Of a stretch of 64,000 nucleotides of DNA, positions 24,434 to 34,912 are shown in pieces. Source of the DNA: Pseudomonas sp. Irchel 3E20. GTDB lineage: Bacteria > Pseudomonadota > Gammaproteobacteria > Pseudomonadales > Pseudomonadaceae. Both the position numbers and the translations under genes were made by a program. Position 1 is the first letter of the stretch; each line of letters opens with the position of its first letter. The notes beneath the pieces are model-generated. The model was not told where the DNA came from. It did no database searches and worked only from the letters and a program-made list of their open reading frames with translations. The stretch covers positions 186,001 through 250,000 of the forward strand of contig NZ_FYEE01000008.1 in NCBI RefSeq assembly GCF_900187645.1. The letters are read 5' to 3'.

Positions 24434-24952
24434 CTAGAACGGAATGTCGTCATCAAAACTGTCGAAATCCGGAGCCGGTTGCGGCGCGGCCTGCTGAGGA
24501 GCCGGGGCCGAACGCTGTTGCGGGGCCGACTGCTGCGGGCGCGGAGCCTGCTGGCGTGGGGCCTGCTGCTGGTAGTTGTTGCCGCCACCTTGTTGCTCGC
24601 CCTGTTGTGGGCGGCCGCCGAGCAGTTGCATGGTGCCTTGCATGTCAACCACGATTTCAGTGGTGTAACGCTTGATGCCGTCTTTTTCCCACTCGCGGGT
24701 CTGCAACTTGCCTTCGATGTAGACTTGCGAACCTTTACGCAGGTATTCGCCGGCGATCTCCGCCACTTTGCCGAACATCGACACACGGTGCCATTCGGTT
24801 TTCTCGACCTTCTGACCGGTTTGCTTGTCGGTCCATTGTTCGCTGGTCGCCAGACTCAGGTTGGTCACGGCGTTACCGTTAGGCAAGTAGCGAACTTCGG
24901 GATCCTGGCCGCAAGTGCCGACCAATATGACTTTGTTAACCCCACGGGCCAT
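24434..24952 (-). CDS. ssb: Single-stranded DNA-binding protein
   Basis: 172 residues. OB-fold domain (about 1-110) beginning MARGVNKVILVGTCGQDPEV and including RKGSQVYIEGKLQTREW. A Gln/Pro/Gly-rich linker (about 115-160) follows, and the acidic tail DSFDDDIPF recruits repair and replication partners. It coats ssDNA during replication, recombination and repair. The gene lies nine bases after the MFS gene and close to uvrA, the usual Pseudomonas arrangement. Confidence 0.97.
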   Translation of the reverse strand: MARGVNKVILVGTCGQDPEVRYLPNGNAVTNLSLATSEQWTDKQTGQKVEKTEWHRVSMFGKVAEIAGEYLRKGSQVYIEGKLQTREWEKDGIKRYTTEIVVDMQGTMQLLGGRPQQGEQQGGGNNYQQQAPRQQAPRPQQSAPQQRSAPAPQQAAPQPAPDFDSFDDDIPF

Positions 24953-24961
24953 AACGTTCTC

Positions 24962-26359
24962 CTAGGCTTCGCACGCTGTCGGTGCCGGGTTGTTGACCAG
25001 GCCTTCGAGGGTCGTGCGATCCAATAGTTCGGTGTCCAATTTGATATAAATGGCGGCCTCTTCGGCCACCACCACTGCATCCGTTACTCCGACGACGGCC
25101 TTGAGGCGCTCGACCAGGCCGGCTTCGCGAATCGCTTCGGGCGACAGCGGCAAGCGCAGGCTCGTCACATACGGAGGTTCGCGCATGGTAACAGCAAAGG
25201 CGAACCAGAGTGCAGCCAGCGCAGCGCATCCCAGGAACACAACCGACAAACCGCCATGCTGGTACAACCAGCCGCCCATGATGCCGCCCAACGCCGAACC
25301 GAGGAACTGGCTGGTGGAGTAGACCCCCATCGCCGTGCCCTTGCCCCCCGCCGGTGAAACCTTGCTAATCAGCGACGGCAGCGTAGCCTCCAGTAGATTG
25401 AACGCGGTGAAGAACACCACCGTCGCCACCACCAGCGCCCTCAGGCTGTCGCCGAACCGCCAGAAGAATAGCTCAGTGAGCAGCAGCGTCAGCACGGCGC
25501 CGAGCAACACTCGTTTCATTTTGCGTTTCTTCTCGCCGTAGATGATGAACGGGATCATGGCGAAGAACGAAATCAGCAACGCGGTGAGGTACACCCACCA
25601 ATGCTGCTCCTTGGGCAACCCGGCCTTTTCTACCAGGGCCAGGGGCAAGGCGACAAAGCTGGACATCAGCATCGCGTGCAACACAAAAATGCCCAGATCC
25701 AGGCGCAGCAGGTCCGGGTGCTTGAGCGTCGGCATCAGGGCCTGGCGCGCGACGCCGGATTCGCGGTGCTGCAAGGTGCCGGTGGAGCGCGGCACCATGA
25801 AGGCAACGATCAGAATGCCAAGCATGGCCATCGCCCCGGTAGCCAGGAACAGGCCCGACAGGCCAAAGGCGCGGGTCAGCAGCGGACCGACGACCATGGC
25901 CACGGCGAACGACAGGCCGATGGTCATGCCGATCATCGCCATGGCCTTGGTGCGGTGCTGTTCGCGGGTCAGGTCCGAAAGCAGCGCCATGACCGCCGCG
26001 GAAATCGCCCCGGCACCCTGCAGCACCCGCCCGGCAATCACGCCCCAGATGGAATCGGCGTTGGCCGCCAGTACGCTGCCCAGGGCAAAGATGATGAGCC
26101 CCAGGTAAATCACCGGCCGACGACCGATACGGTCGGAAATGACGCCAAAGGGAATCTGGAACAACGCCTGGGTCAGGCCATAGGCGCCGATCGCCAGGCC
26201 GATCAGGGCCGGGGTGGCGCCCGCCAGGTCCATGCCATAGGTCGCCAGCACCGGCAGCACCATGAACATGCCAAGCATACGGAACGCAAACACCAGGGCC
26301 AGACCGCTTGCCGCGCGGGTCTCACCGCTGCTCATGCGTTCGCTGTGGGGATCGTGCAT
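24962..26359 (-). CDS. MFS exporter of the YajR type with C-terminal ferredoxin-like domain
   Basis: 465 residues with twelve hydrophobic segments across about 15-395. The motif-A-like loop GVISDRIGRRPVIYLG (about 75-92) marks a drug/H+ antiporter-type MFS protein. The last 70 residues (about 395-465) form a soluble domain with LSPEAIREAGLVERLKAVVG and AEEAAIYIKLDTELLDR. This matches the beta-alpha-beta YAM domain that defines YajR. The natural substrate of YajR is unknown. It is divergent from uvrA across 189 bases and lies just upstream of ssb, so ssb may be cotranscribed. Confidence 0.88.
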   Translation of the reverse strand: MHDPHSERMSSGETRAASGLALVFAFRMLGMFMVLPVLATYGMDLAGATPALIGLAIGAYGLTQALFQIPFGVISDRIGRRPVIYLGLIIFALGSVLAANADSIWGVIAGRVLQGAGAISAAVMALLSDLTREQHRTKAMAMIGMTIGLSFAVAMVVGPLLTRAFGLSGLFLATGAMAMLGILIVAFMVPRSTGTLQHRESGVARQALMPTLKHPDLLRLDLGIFVLHAMLMSSFVALPLALVEKAGLPKEQHWWVYLTALLISFFAMIPFIIYGEKKRKMKRVLLGAVLTLLLTELFFWRFGDSLRALVVATVVFFTAFNLLEATLPSLISKVSPAGGKGTAMGVYSTSQFLGSALGGIMGGWLYQHGGLSVVFLGCAALAALWFAFAVTMREPPYVTSLRLPLSPEAIREAGLVERLKAVVGVTDAVVVAEEAAIYIKLDTELLDRTTLEGLVNNPAPTACEA

Positions 26360-26511
26360 GGAAAAACCTCGTGTGAACCGGCGGCGATTCTACCAGTCCG
26401 ATCGAGGGAGGGGGTACATGCGACCGTTTGCCGCGAGGATGTATCCCGCGTCAGCCCGGCATGGCCTGCAAAGGCGCATTTGATAGTGTGCATCCATCCA
26501 GTATTTGGCTT

Positions 26512-26517
26512 TATACT
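26512..26517 (+). promoter_or_regulatory. Candidate -10 element of uvrA
   Basis: TATACT matches the -10 consensus at five of six positions, about 32 bases before the TTG start of uvrA. The matching -35 is poor. No LexA-type CTG-N10-CAG is seen in the 189-base divergent region. Confidence 0.35.
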
Positions 26518-26548
26518 CCTGCCTTTACGCCCGCCGAGCGAGGCCACC

Positions 26549-29383
<2,835 letters not shown>

Positions 29384-29400
29384 TTACGGGCCACAAAAAA

Positions 29401-29431
29401 GCCCCTGTCACTTGAACCGTGACAGGGGCTT
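29401..29431. terminator. Bidirectional terminator uvrA / ftnA
   Basis: GCCCCTGTCAC (29401-29411) pairs with GTGACAGGGGC (29419-29429) around a seven-base loop. Six A residues before it give ftnA, on the minus strand, a strong T-run. The plus side has the weaker TTCTTC. Confidence 0.92.
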
Positions 29432-29474
29432 CTTCATTTCTGGCATGTGGGCGCGGGGCTGGCCCGCGGCCGCA

Positions 29475-29939
29475 TCAGAACTGCGATTGCAGGTAGTTTT
29501 GCAAACCGATGGATTTAATCAGGCCCAACTGCTTTTCCAGCCAGTAAGTGTGATCTTCCTCGGTGTCGTTCAATTGAACCCGCAGGATCTCGCGGCTCAC
29601 ATAGTCGTTGTGCTGCTCGCACAACTCGATGCCCTTACAGAGTGCGGCACGGACCTTGTTCTCCAGACGCAGATCGCTGGCGAGCATCTCAGGCACCGTG
29701 GTGCCGGTGTCCAGGTCGTCGGGGCGCATGCGGGGCGTGCCTTCAAGCATCAGGATGCGGCGCATCAGAGCATCCGCGTGTTGCGCCTCCTCTTCCATTT
29801 CGTGGTTGATGCGTTCGAAGAGCTTGGTAAAGCCCCAGTCTTCGTACATCCGCGAGTGAATGAAATATTGGTCACGAGCTGCCAGTTCTCCCGTCAGCAA
29901 CGTGTTGAGGTAATCGATTACGTCCGGGTGACCTTGCAT
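29475..29939 (-). CDS. ftnA: Ferritin FtnA (annotated as bacterioferritin BfrA in relatives)
   Basis: 154 residues from ATG 29939 (MQGHPDVIDYLNTLL). Di-iron ligands are present: Glu18 (TGELAARDQYF), Glu51 and His54 (EEEAQHAD), and Glu and His near 127-130 (DTEEDHTYW). The haem-binding Met52 of true bacterioferritins is Ala here, so this is the non-haem bacterial ferritin type, like PA4235 of P. aeruginosa. It stores iron as a 24-subunit shell. It sits immediately downstream of katA, linking iron storage to peroxide defence, but a terminator at 30056 separates the two transcripts. Confidence 0.93.
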   Translation of the reverse strand: MQGHPDVIDYLNTLLTGELAARDQYFIHSRMYEDWGFTKLFERINHEMEEEAQHADALMRRILMLEGTPRMRPDDLDTGTTVPEMLASDLRLENKVRAALCKGIELCEQHNDYVSREILRVQLNDTEEDHTYWLEKQLGLIKSIGLQNYLQSQF

Positions 29940-30055
29940 CGCCCTACATCTCCCTGCTTGAAAGGCCCTAGTTTGAACCAACGGGACTTGCAGGTCACGG
30001 GACAAACGGCAGAAAAGTGAAGATTTTCCGGGAAACGTGGCCGAAATAACGCAAA

Positions 30056-30077
30056 AACCGCCCAATTGAGGGCGGTT
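30056..30077 (-). terminator. katA terminator
   Basis: On the minus strand AACCGCCC, loop TCAATT and GGGCGGTT are followed by a T-run, 18 bases after the katA stop. Confidence 0.9.
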
Positions 30078-30094
30078 CTGCTTCTCGTTTAGAG

Positions 30095-31543
30095 TCAGTT
30101 AAGCGATACGCCTAGCGCCGCTGCGACTCCTTCTCCATAAGCAGGGTCAGCCTTGATGAAATGCTGCAATTGACGCTGAACCACATCCGCCGAAACGCCA
30201 GCCATCGCGCCGGCAATGTTGGCGATCAACAGTGCTTTCTGATCGTCATTCATCAACCGGAAAAGCGCACCGGCATGGCTGTAGTAATCGGTGTCTTCAC
30301 GATGATCGTAGCGATCTGCCGCACCGCTCAGCGCCAACGACGGTTCAGCGTATTGCGGGGCCTGCTTGGGCGCATCAGCGTAGCTGTTGGGCTCATAGTT
30401 CGGTGCCGCTCCACCATTGCTGCCCAAAGCCATCGAACCGTCACGCTGATAGCTGTTGACCGGGCTACGTGGCGCGTTCACCGGTAACTGCTGGTGATTG
30501 GTGCCTACACGGTAGCGGTGAGCATCGGCGTAAGCGAATACGCGCCCCTGCAGCATGCGGTCCGGCGACAGGCCAACACCCGGCACCATGTTGCTGGGGC
30601 CGAACGCGGCCTGCTCGACTTCAGCGAAATAATTGAGCGGGTTGCGATTGAGTTCCAACTCACCCACTTCGATCAGCGGAAACTCTTTTTGCGACCAGGT
30701 CTTGGTCACGTCAAAAGGGTTTTCGTAATGAGCGACGGCCTGGGCCTCGGTCATGATCTGGATGCACACACGCCATTTCGGGAAGTCCCCGCGCTCGATG
30801 GCACCGAACAGGTCGCGCTGGGCGTAGTCCGGGTCGGTACCGGCCAGGCGCGCGGCCTCGGCCGGGGCCAGGTTCTTGATGCCTTGCTTGGTCTTGTAGT
30901 GCCACTTGACCCAGTGCCGCTCGCCTTGAGCGTTAATCAAGCTGTAGGTGTGGCTGCCGAAACCATGCATGTGGCGATAGCCGTCCGGGATCCCACGATC
31001 CGAAAACAGAATGGTGACCTGGTGCAGCGCCTCAGGGGAATGCGACCAAAAATCCCACATCATCTGCGCACTTTTCAGGTTGCTTTGCGGTAGGCGTTTT
31101 TGGGTGTGGATAAAGTCCGGGAACTTCAGGGGGTCGCGGATAAAGAACACTGGCGTGTTGTTGCCCACAATGTCCCAGTTACCTTCCTCGGTATAGAACT
31201 TCAAGGCAAAGCCGCGTGGATCGCGCTCGGTATCCGCCGAACCGCGCTCGCCACCGACAGTGGAGAAACGCAGGAAGGTCGGGGTCTGCTTGCCCACTGA
31301 CTCAAAGAGCTTGGCGCTGGTGTAGGCAGTGATATCCCGCGTCACCGTGAACGTGCCGTAGGCACCCGAGCCTTTCGCATGCACGCGGCGCTCCGGGATG
31401 TTTTCACGGTTGAAGTGGGCAAGCTTCTCGATCAGATGAAAGTCGTCGAGCAACAATGGGCCGCGCGGGCCGGCGGAACGGGAATTCTGGTTATCAGCGA
31501 CGGGGGCGCCACTGGCGGTCGTCAGGGTTTTGCTCTGGCTCAT
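30095..31543 (-). CDS. katA: Catalase KatA (monofunctional haem catalase, small subunit)
   Basis: 482 residues from ATG 31543; AGAGGAAG lies seven bases upstream, which rules out the in-frame TTG two codons earlier. Decomposes hydrogen peroxide. Distal His is in RRVHAKGSGAYGTF near residue 55, Asn in NWDIVGNNTPVFFIRD near 128, and the proximal Tyr in RVFAYADAHRYRVG near 337-345. The size fits clade 3 small-subunit catalases such as P. aeruginosa KatA. A possible OxyR half-site lies about 100 bases upstream. Confidence 0.97.
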   Translation of the reverse strand: MSQSKTLTTASGAPVADNQNSRSAGPRGPLLLDDFHLIEKLAHFNRENIPERRVHAKGSGAYGTFTVTRDITAYTSAKLFESVGKQTPTFLRFSTVGGERGSADTERDPRGFALKFYTEEGNWDIVGNNTPVFFIRDPLKFPDFIHTQKRLPQSNLKSAQMMWDFWSHSPEALHQVTILFSDRGIPDGYRHMHGFGSHTYSLINAQGERHWVKWHYKTKQGIKNLAPAEAARLAGTDPDYAQRDLFGAIERGDFPKWRVCIQIMTEAQAVAHYENPFDVTKTWSQKEFPLIEVGELELNRNPLNYFAEVEQAAFGPSNMVPGVGLSPDRMLQGRVFAYADAHRYRVGTNHQQLPVNAPRSPVNSYQRDGSMALGSNGGAAPNYEPNSYADAPKQAPQYAEPSLALSGAADRYDHREDTDYYSHAGALFRLMNDDQKALLIANIAGAMAGVSADVVQRQLQHFIKADPAYGEGVAAALGVSLN

Positions 31544-31646
31544 GCTCAATCTTCCTCTTCAGTCCTGGACACTGCCGGCTAATCGGCTGGGGAGGAGTAT
31601 CGACCATGGCGATGACACCATCAAATTCATTAATTATTCGCTTGTG

Positions 31647-31661
31647 ATAGAAAATAACTAA
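31647..31661 (-). promoter_or_regulatory. Candidate OxyR half-site upstream of katA
   Basis: ATAG-N7-CTAA (31647-31661) matches the OxyR half-site ATAG-N7-CTAT except for the last base. It lies in an AT-rich patch (about 31620-31690) of the 225-base region between katA and rplQ. The second half-site expected seven bases away is not clear. Confidence 0.35.
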
Positions 31662-31728
31662 TTATTAACCCACATATATTGTGCGCCTATTCCAATCAGC
31701 AACGGACACTTTTCACGCACACACAAAA

Positions 31729-31749
31729 AACCGGGCACTAGGCCCGGTT
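31729..31749 (-). terminator. rplQ terminator
   Basis: On the minus strand AACCGGGC, loop CTAGT and GCCCGGTT are followed by a long T-run (31723-31730). It closes the alpha operon, about 20 bases after the rplQ stop. Confidence 0.93.
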
Positions 31750-31768
31750 CTTTGTTCAGACTGACGTC

Positions 31769-32155
31769 TTACTCAGCGGATACAGCTTCACCGCTGGTAG
31801 AACGATCAACCAACTCGACATACGCCATAGGCGCGTTGTCGCCAGCGCGGAAACCGCACTTGAGGATGCGCAGGTAACCACCCTCACGGGTAGCGTAACG
31901 CTTGCCCAGGTCGTTGAAGAGCTTACCAACGATAGCTTTCGAACGAGTACGGTCGAAAGCCAGACGGCGGTTAGCCAGGCTGTCTGTCTTGGCCAGAGTA
32001 ATCAGCGGCTCGGCAACGCGGCGCAATTCTTTGGCTTTCGGCAGTGTAGTTTTAATCAGCTCGTGCTCGAACAGCGACACCGCCATGTTTTGGAACATAG
32101 CCTTGCGGTGCGAGCTGGTACGGCTCAGGTGACGACCACTTTTACGATGACGCAT
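31769..32155 (-). CDS. rplQ: 50S ribosomal protein L17
   Basis: 128 residues beginning MRHRKSGRHLSRTSSHRKAM, the invariant L17 start. It lies near the peptide exit tunnel of the large subunit. Last gene of the alpha operon (rpsM-rpsK-rpsD-rpoA-rplQ), 41 bases after rpoA and followed by a terminator. Full length. Confidence 0.98.
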   Translation of the reverse strand: MRHRKSGRHLSRTSSHRKAMFQNMAVSLFEHELIKTTLPKAKELRRVAEPLITLAKTDSLANRRLAFDRTRSKAIVGKLFNDLGKRYATREGGYLRILKCGFRAGDNAPMAYVELVDRSTSGEAVSAE

Positions 32156-32196
32156 GGTTCATTCCTTACCAAACTCACGTTCGGTGATTACGACGA

Positions 32197-33198
32197 TCAG
32201 GCAGTCGCCTTGTCGTCCTTCTTAAGACTTGCAGGCGGCCAGTTGTCGAGGCGCATGCCGAGGGACAGACCGCGGGAGGCCAGAACGTCCTTGATTTCAG
32301 TCAAGGATTTCTTGCCCAGGTTCGGAGTCTTCAACAGTTCTACTTCGGTACGCTGAATCAGGTCGCCGATGTAGTAAATGTTTTCCGCCTTAAGGCAGTT
32401 AGCCGAACGTACAGTCAGTTCCAGATCGTCAACCGGGCGAAGCAGGATCGGATCGATCTCGTCTTCTTGCTCGATTACCACTGGTTCGCTGTCACCCTTG
32501 AGGTCGACGAACGCAGCCAACTGCTGTTGCAGGATGGTTGCAGCGCGGCGGATAGCCTCTTCAGGATCCAGGGTACCGTTGGTTTCCAGATCAATAACCA
32601 GCTTGTCCAGGTTAGTACGTTGCTCGACACGGGCGTTTTCCACCACGTATGCGATGCGACGTACCGGGCTGAACGAAGAGTCAAGCTGCAAGCGACCAAT
32701 GCTGCGGCTCTCATCTTCATCGCTCTGACGCGAGTCGGCCGGTTCATAACCACGACCACGAGCTACAGTGAGCTTCATGTTCAGGGCGCCGTTAGACGCC
32801 AGGTTAGCGATTACGTGATCGGGATTAACGATCTCGACATCATGATCCAGCTGAATATCGGCAGCGGTAACCACCCCCGAACCCTTCTTCGACAAGGTCA
32901 GCGTAACTTCGTCACGGCCGTGCAGCTTGATAGCCAGACCTTTAAGGTTCAACAGGATTTCAATTACGTCTTCCTGTACACCTTCGATGGCGCTGTACTC
33001 GTGGAGCACACCGTCAATCTCGGCCTCGACTACTGCACAGCCGGGCATTGAGGACAACAGGATGCGGCGCAGCGCGTTGCCCAGGGTGTGGCCAAAACCA
33101 CGCTCGAGAGGCTCGAGAGTGATCTTGGCGCGGGTTGGACTGACAACCTGCACATCAATATGGCGGGGTGTCAGGAACTCATTTACCGAAATCTGCAT
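32197..33198 (-). CDS. rpoA: DNA-directed RNA polymerase subunit alpha
   Basis: 333 residues. N-terminal dimerisation domain (about 1-233) with LEPLERGFGHTLGNALRRIL near residue 29, a flexible linker, and the C-terminal domain (about 250-320) with LRPVDDLELTVRSANCLKAE and TPNLGKKSLTEIKDVLASRG, which binds UP elements and activators. Assembles with beta and beta' encoded at 50-58 kb. Placed between S4 and L17 as in all gammaproteobacteria. Confidence 0.99.
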   Translation of the reverse strand: MQISVNEFLTPRHIDVQVVSPTRAKITLEPLERGFGHTLGNALRRILLSSMPGCAVVEAEIDGVLHEYSAIEGVQEDVIEILLNLKGLAIKLHGRDEVTLTLSKKGSGVVTAADIQLDHDVEIVNPDHVIANLASNGALNMKLTVARGRGYEPADSRQSDEDESRSIGRLQLDSSFSPVRRIAYVVENARVEQRTNLDKLVIDLETNGTLDPEEAIRRAATILQQQLAAFVDLKGDSEPVVIEQEDEIDPILLRPVDDLELTVRSANCLKAENIYYIGDLIQRTEVELLKTPNLGKKSLTEIKDVLASRGLSLGMRLDNWPPASLKKDDKATA

Positions 33199-33220
33199 GG
33201 ATGCACCTATTTTCTAGCCC

Positions 33221-33841
33221 TTACTTGGAGTAGAGCTCGACAATCAGGCTTTCGTTGATGTCGGCGGACAGATCACTGCGAGCTGGAACGTTCTTGAAAA
33301 CGCCCGACTTCTTCTCAGTGTCTACTTCTACCCATTCTACGCGGCCACGTTGGGCACACAGATCGAGAGCTTGGACAATGCGAAGTTGGTTCTTTGCTTT
33401 CTCGCGAATCGCGACCACGTCACCAGCACGAACCTGGTAGGACGGGACGTTAACGGTTTGGCCGTTTACGCTGACGGATTTGTGCGATACCAGCTGACGG
33501 GATTCGGCACGAGTCGAACCAAAGCCCATACGGTATACAACGTTGTCCAGACGGCATTCGAGCAGTTGCAGCAGGTTTTCACCGGTTGCACCTTTCTTGC
33601 CAGCAGCTTCTTTGTAGTAGCCGCTGAACTGACGCTCGAGAACGCCGTAGATACGACGGACCTTCTGCTTTTCACGCAGTTGTGTGCCGTAGTCGGACTG
33701 GCGACCGCGGCGTTGGCCGTGGATACCAGGTGCTGCTTCAATGTTGCACTTCGATTCGATCGCGCGCACGCCGCTCTTCAGGAAGAGATCGGTGCCTTCG
33801 CGACGAGCGAGTTTGCATTTTGGACCAATGTAACGAGCCAT
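33221..33841 (-). CDS. rpsD: 30S ribosomal protein S4
   Basis: 206 residues beginning MARYIGPKCKLARREG, with the S4 RNA-binding domain (about 95-160, RLDNVVYRMGFGSTRAESRQ). Primary 16S rRNA binder. In gammaproteobacteria it is the autogenous repressor of the alpha operon acting at the rpsM leader. Full length. Confidence 0.98.
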   Translation of the reverse strand: MARYIGPKCKLARREGTDLFLKSGVRAIESKCNIEAAPGIHGQRRGRQSDYGTQLREKQKVRRIYGVLERQFSGYYKEAAGKKGATGENLLQLLECRLDNVVYRMGFGSTRAESRQLVSHKSVSVNGQTVNVPSYQVRAGDVVAIREKAKNQLRIVQALDLCAQRGRVEWVEVDTEKKSGVFKNVPARSDLSADINESLIVELYSK

Positions 33842-33859
33842 TCTTTACAATCTCCTGGA

Positions 33860-34249
33860 TTACACGCGGCGCTTCTTCGGCGGACGGCACCCGTTGTGCG
33901 GGATTGGCGTCACGTCGGTGATGCTGGCGATCTTGTAGCCACAGCCATTCAAAGCGCGGACTGCGGATTCACGACCTGGACCTGGACCTTTGACGTTGAC
34001 GTCAAGGTTTTTCAGGCCATATTCCAGCGCAGCTTGACCAGCACGCTCAGCAGCTACTTGAGCAGCGAACGGGGTGGACTTGCGAGAACCGCGGAAACCC
34101 GAACCACCGGAGGTAGCCCAAGAAAGCGCGTTACCCTGACGGTCGGTGATGGTCACGATGGTGTTATTGAAAGACGCGTGGATGTGGGCGATGCCATCAA
34201 CCACTGTCTTTTTGATTTTTTTACGAGGACGAGCAGCAGGTTTTGCCAT
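33860..34249 (-). CDS. rpsK: 30S ribosomal protein S11
   Basis: 129 residues, with HIHASFNNTIVTITDRQGNA and the C-terminal GCRPPKKRRV typical of S11. Forms part of the 30S platform near the mRNA exit. Cotranscribed with rpsD, 18 bases upstream of it. Confidence 0.98.
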   Translation of the reverse strand: MAKPAARPRKKIKKTVVDGIAHIHASFNNTIVTITDRQGNALSWATSGGSGFRGSRKSTPFAAQVAAERAGQAALEYGLKNLDVNVKGPGPGRESAVRALNGCGYKIASITDVTPIPHNGCRPPKKRRV

Positions 34250-34279
34250 GATTAATTTCCTGTCGATTCGCTGGGGCGA

Positions 34280-34636
34280 TTACTTGCGGATCGGCTTACG
34301 CGGACCTTTACGGGTACGCGCGTTAGTCTTAGTACGCTGACCGCGTACTGGAAGACCACGACGATGACGCAGACCGCGATAGCAACCGAGGTCCATCAAA
34401 CGCTTGATTTTCATGTTGATTTCGCGGCGCAGGTCACCTTCAGTGGTGAACTTCGCCACTTCGCCACGCAGCTGTTCAATCTGCTCGTCGCTCAGATCCT
34501 TGATCTTTGCGGCTGGGTTGACCCCAGCAACTGCACAAATTTTCTGTGCAGTGGTGCGACCAACACCATAGATGTAGGTCAGCGAGATAACAGTGTGCTT
34601 GTTATCTGGAATGTTAACGCCTGCAATACGGGCCAT
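34280..34636 (-). CDS. rpsM: 30S ribosomal protein S13
   Basis: 118 residues beginning MARIAGVNIPDNKHTVISLT, with the C-terminal GLRHRRGLPVRGQRTKTNAR. Head protein contacting P-site tRNA and the 50S subunit. First gene of the alpha operon; its leader (about 34637-34690) begins at the promoter described at 34696-34724 and would be the place for S4 control. Confidence 0.98.
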   Translation of the reverse strand: MARIAGVNIPDNKHTVISLTYIYGVGRTTAQKICAVAGVNPAAKIKDLSDEQIEQLRGEVAKFTTEGDLRREINMKIKRLMDLGCYRGLRHRRGLPVRGQRTKTNARTRKGPRKPIRK

Positions 34637-34695
34637 TCAGTGGGACTCCAATTGACAGCTACCTACGCCCCGGAAGCCAAGAAATAGGGCGCGAG

Positions 34696-34724
34696 ATAAT
34701 ATCGCTGTAATAACAAATAATCAA
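34696..34724 (-). promoter_or_regulatory. Promoter of the alpha (rpsM) operon
   Basis: On the minus strand TTGATT (34719-34724) and TATTAT (34696-34701) are separated by 17 bases. The -10 matches five of six positions. The -35 begins within the 3' arm of the spc terminator hairpin. Confidence 0.7.
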
Positions 34725-34750
34725 CCCGGCAGCGCACTAGCTGCCGGGCT
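34723..34750 (-). terminator. Terminator-like hairpin after rpmJ (end of spc operon)
   Basis: CCCGGCAG and CTGCCGGG pair around CTAGTGCG on the minus strand, with flanking A/T pairs and a T-rich tail (TTGATTATTTGTT). It separates rpmJ from rpsM. Confidence 0.75.
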
Positions 34751-34765
34751 TCAAGCGGATCACAC

Positions 34766-34882
34766 TCAGCCTTGGCGCTGTTTGTGACGCGGTTCCGCGC
34801 TGCAAATTACTCGAACAACACCTTCGCGGCGAATAATCTTGCAGTTACGGCACAGCTTTTTCACCGATGCACGAACTTTCAT
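34766..34882 (-). CDS. rpmJ: 50S ribosomal protein L36 (zinc form)
   Basis: 38-residue protein, [20 protein letters not shown] then [14 protein letters not shown]. The start at ATG 34882 has CGAGGAG upstream. It carries the C11-C14-C27-H32 zinc ribbon, so it is the C+ paralogue that is usually replaced by a zinc-free copy under zinc starvation. Last gene of the spc operon, 30 bases after secY. Confidence 0.97.
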
Positions 34883-34912
34883 CACCAACTCCTCGAACCT
34901 TATGGGTGCTAC

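Noticed and set aside
25601..26548. Upstream extension of the uvrA frame (over 300 codons)
   Set aside because: It is antisense to the MFS gene. UvrA family proteins begin at the TTG at 26549 and the extension has no conserved domain.
26360..26548. LexA/SOS box before uvrA
   Set aside because: No CTG-N10-CAG palindrome was found in the divergent region.
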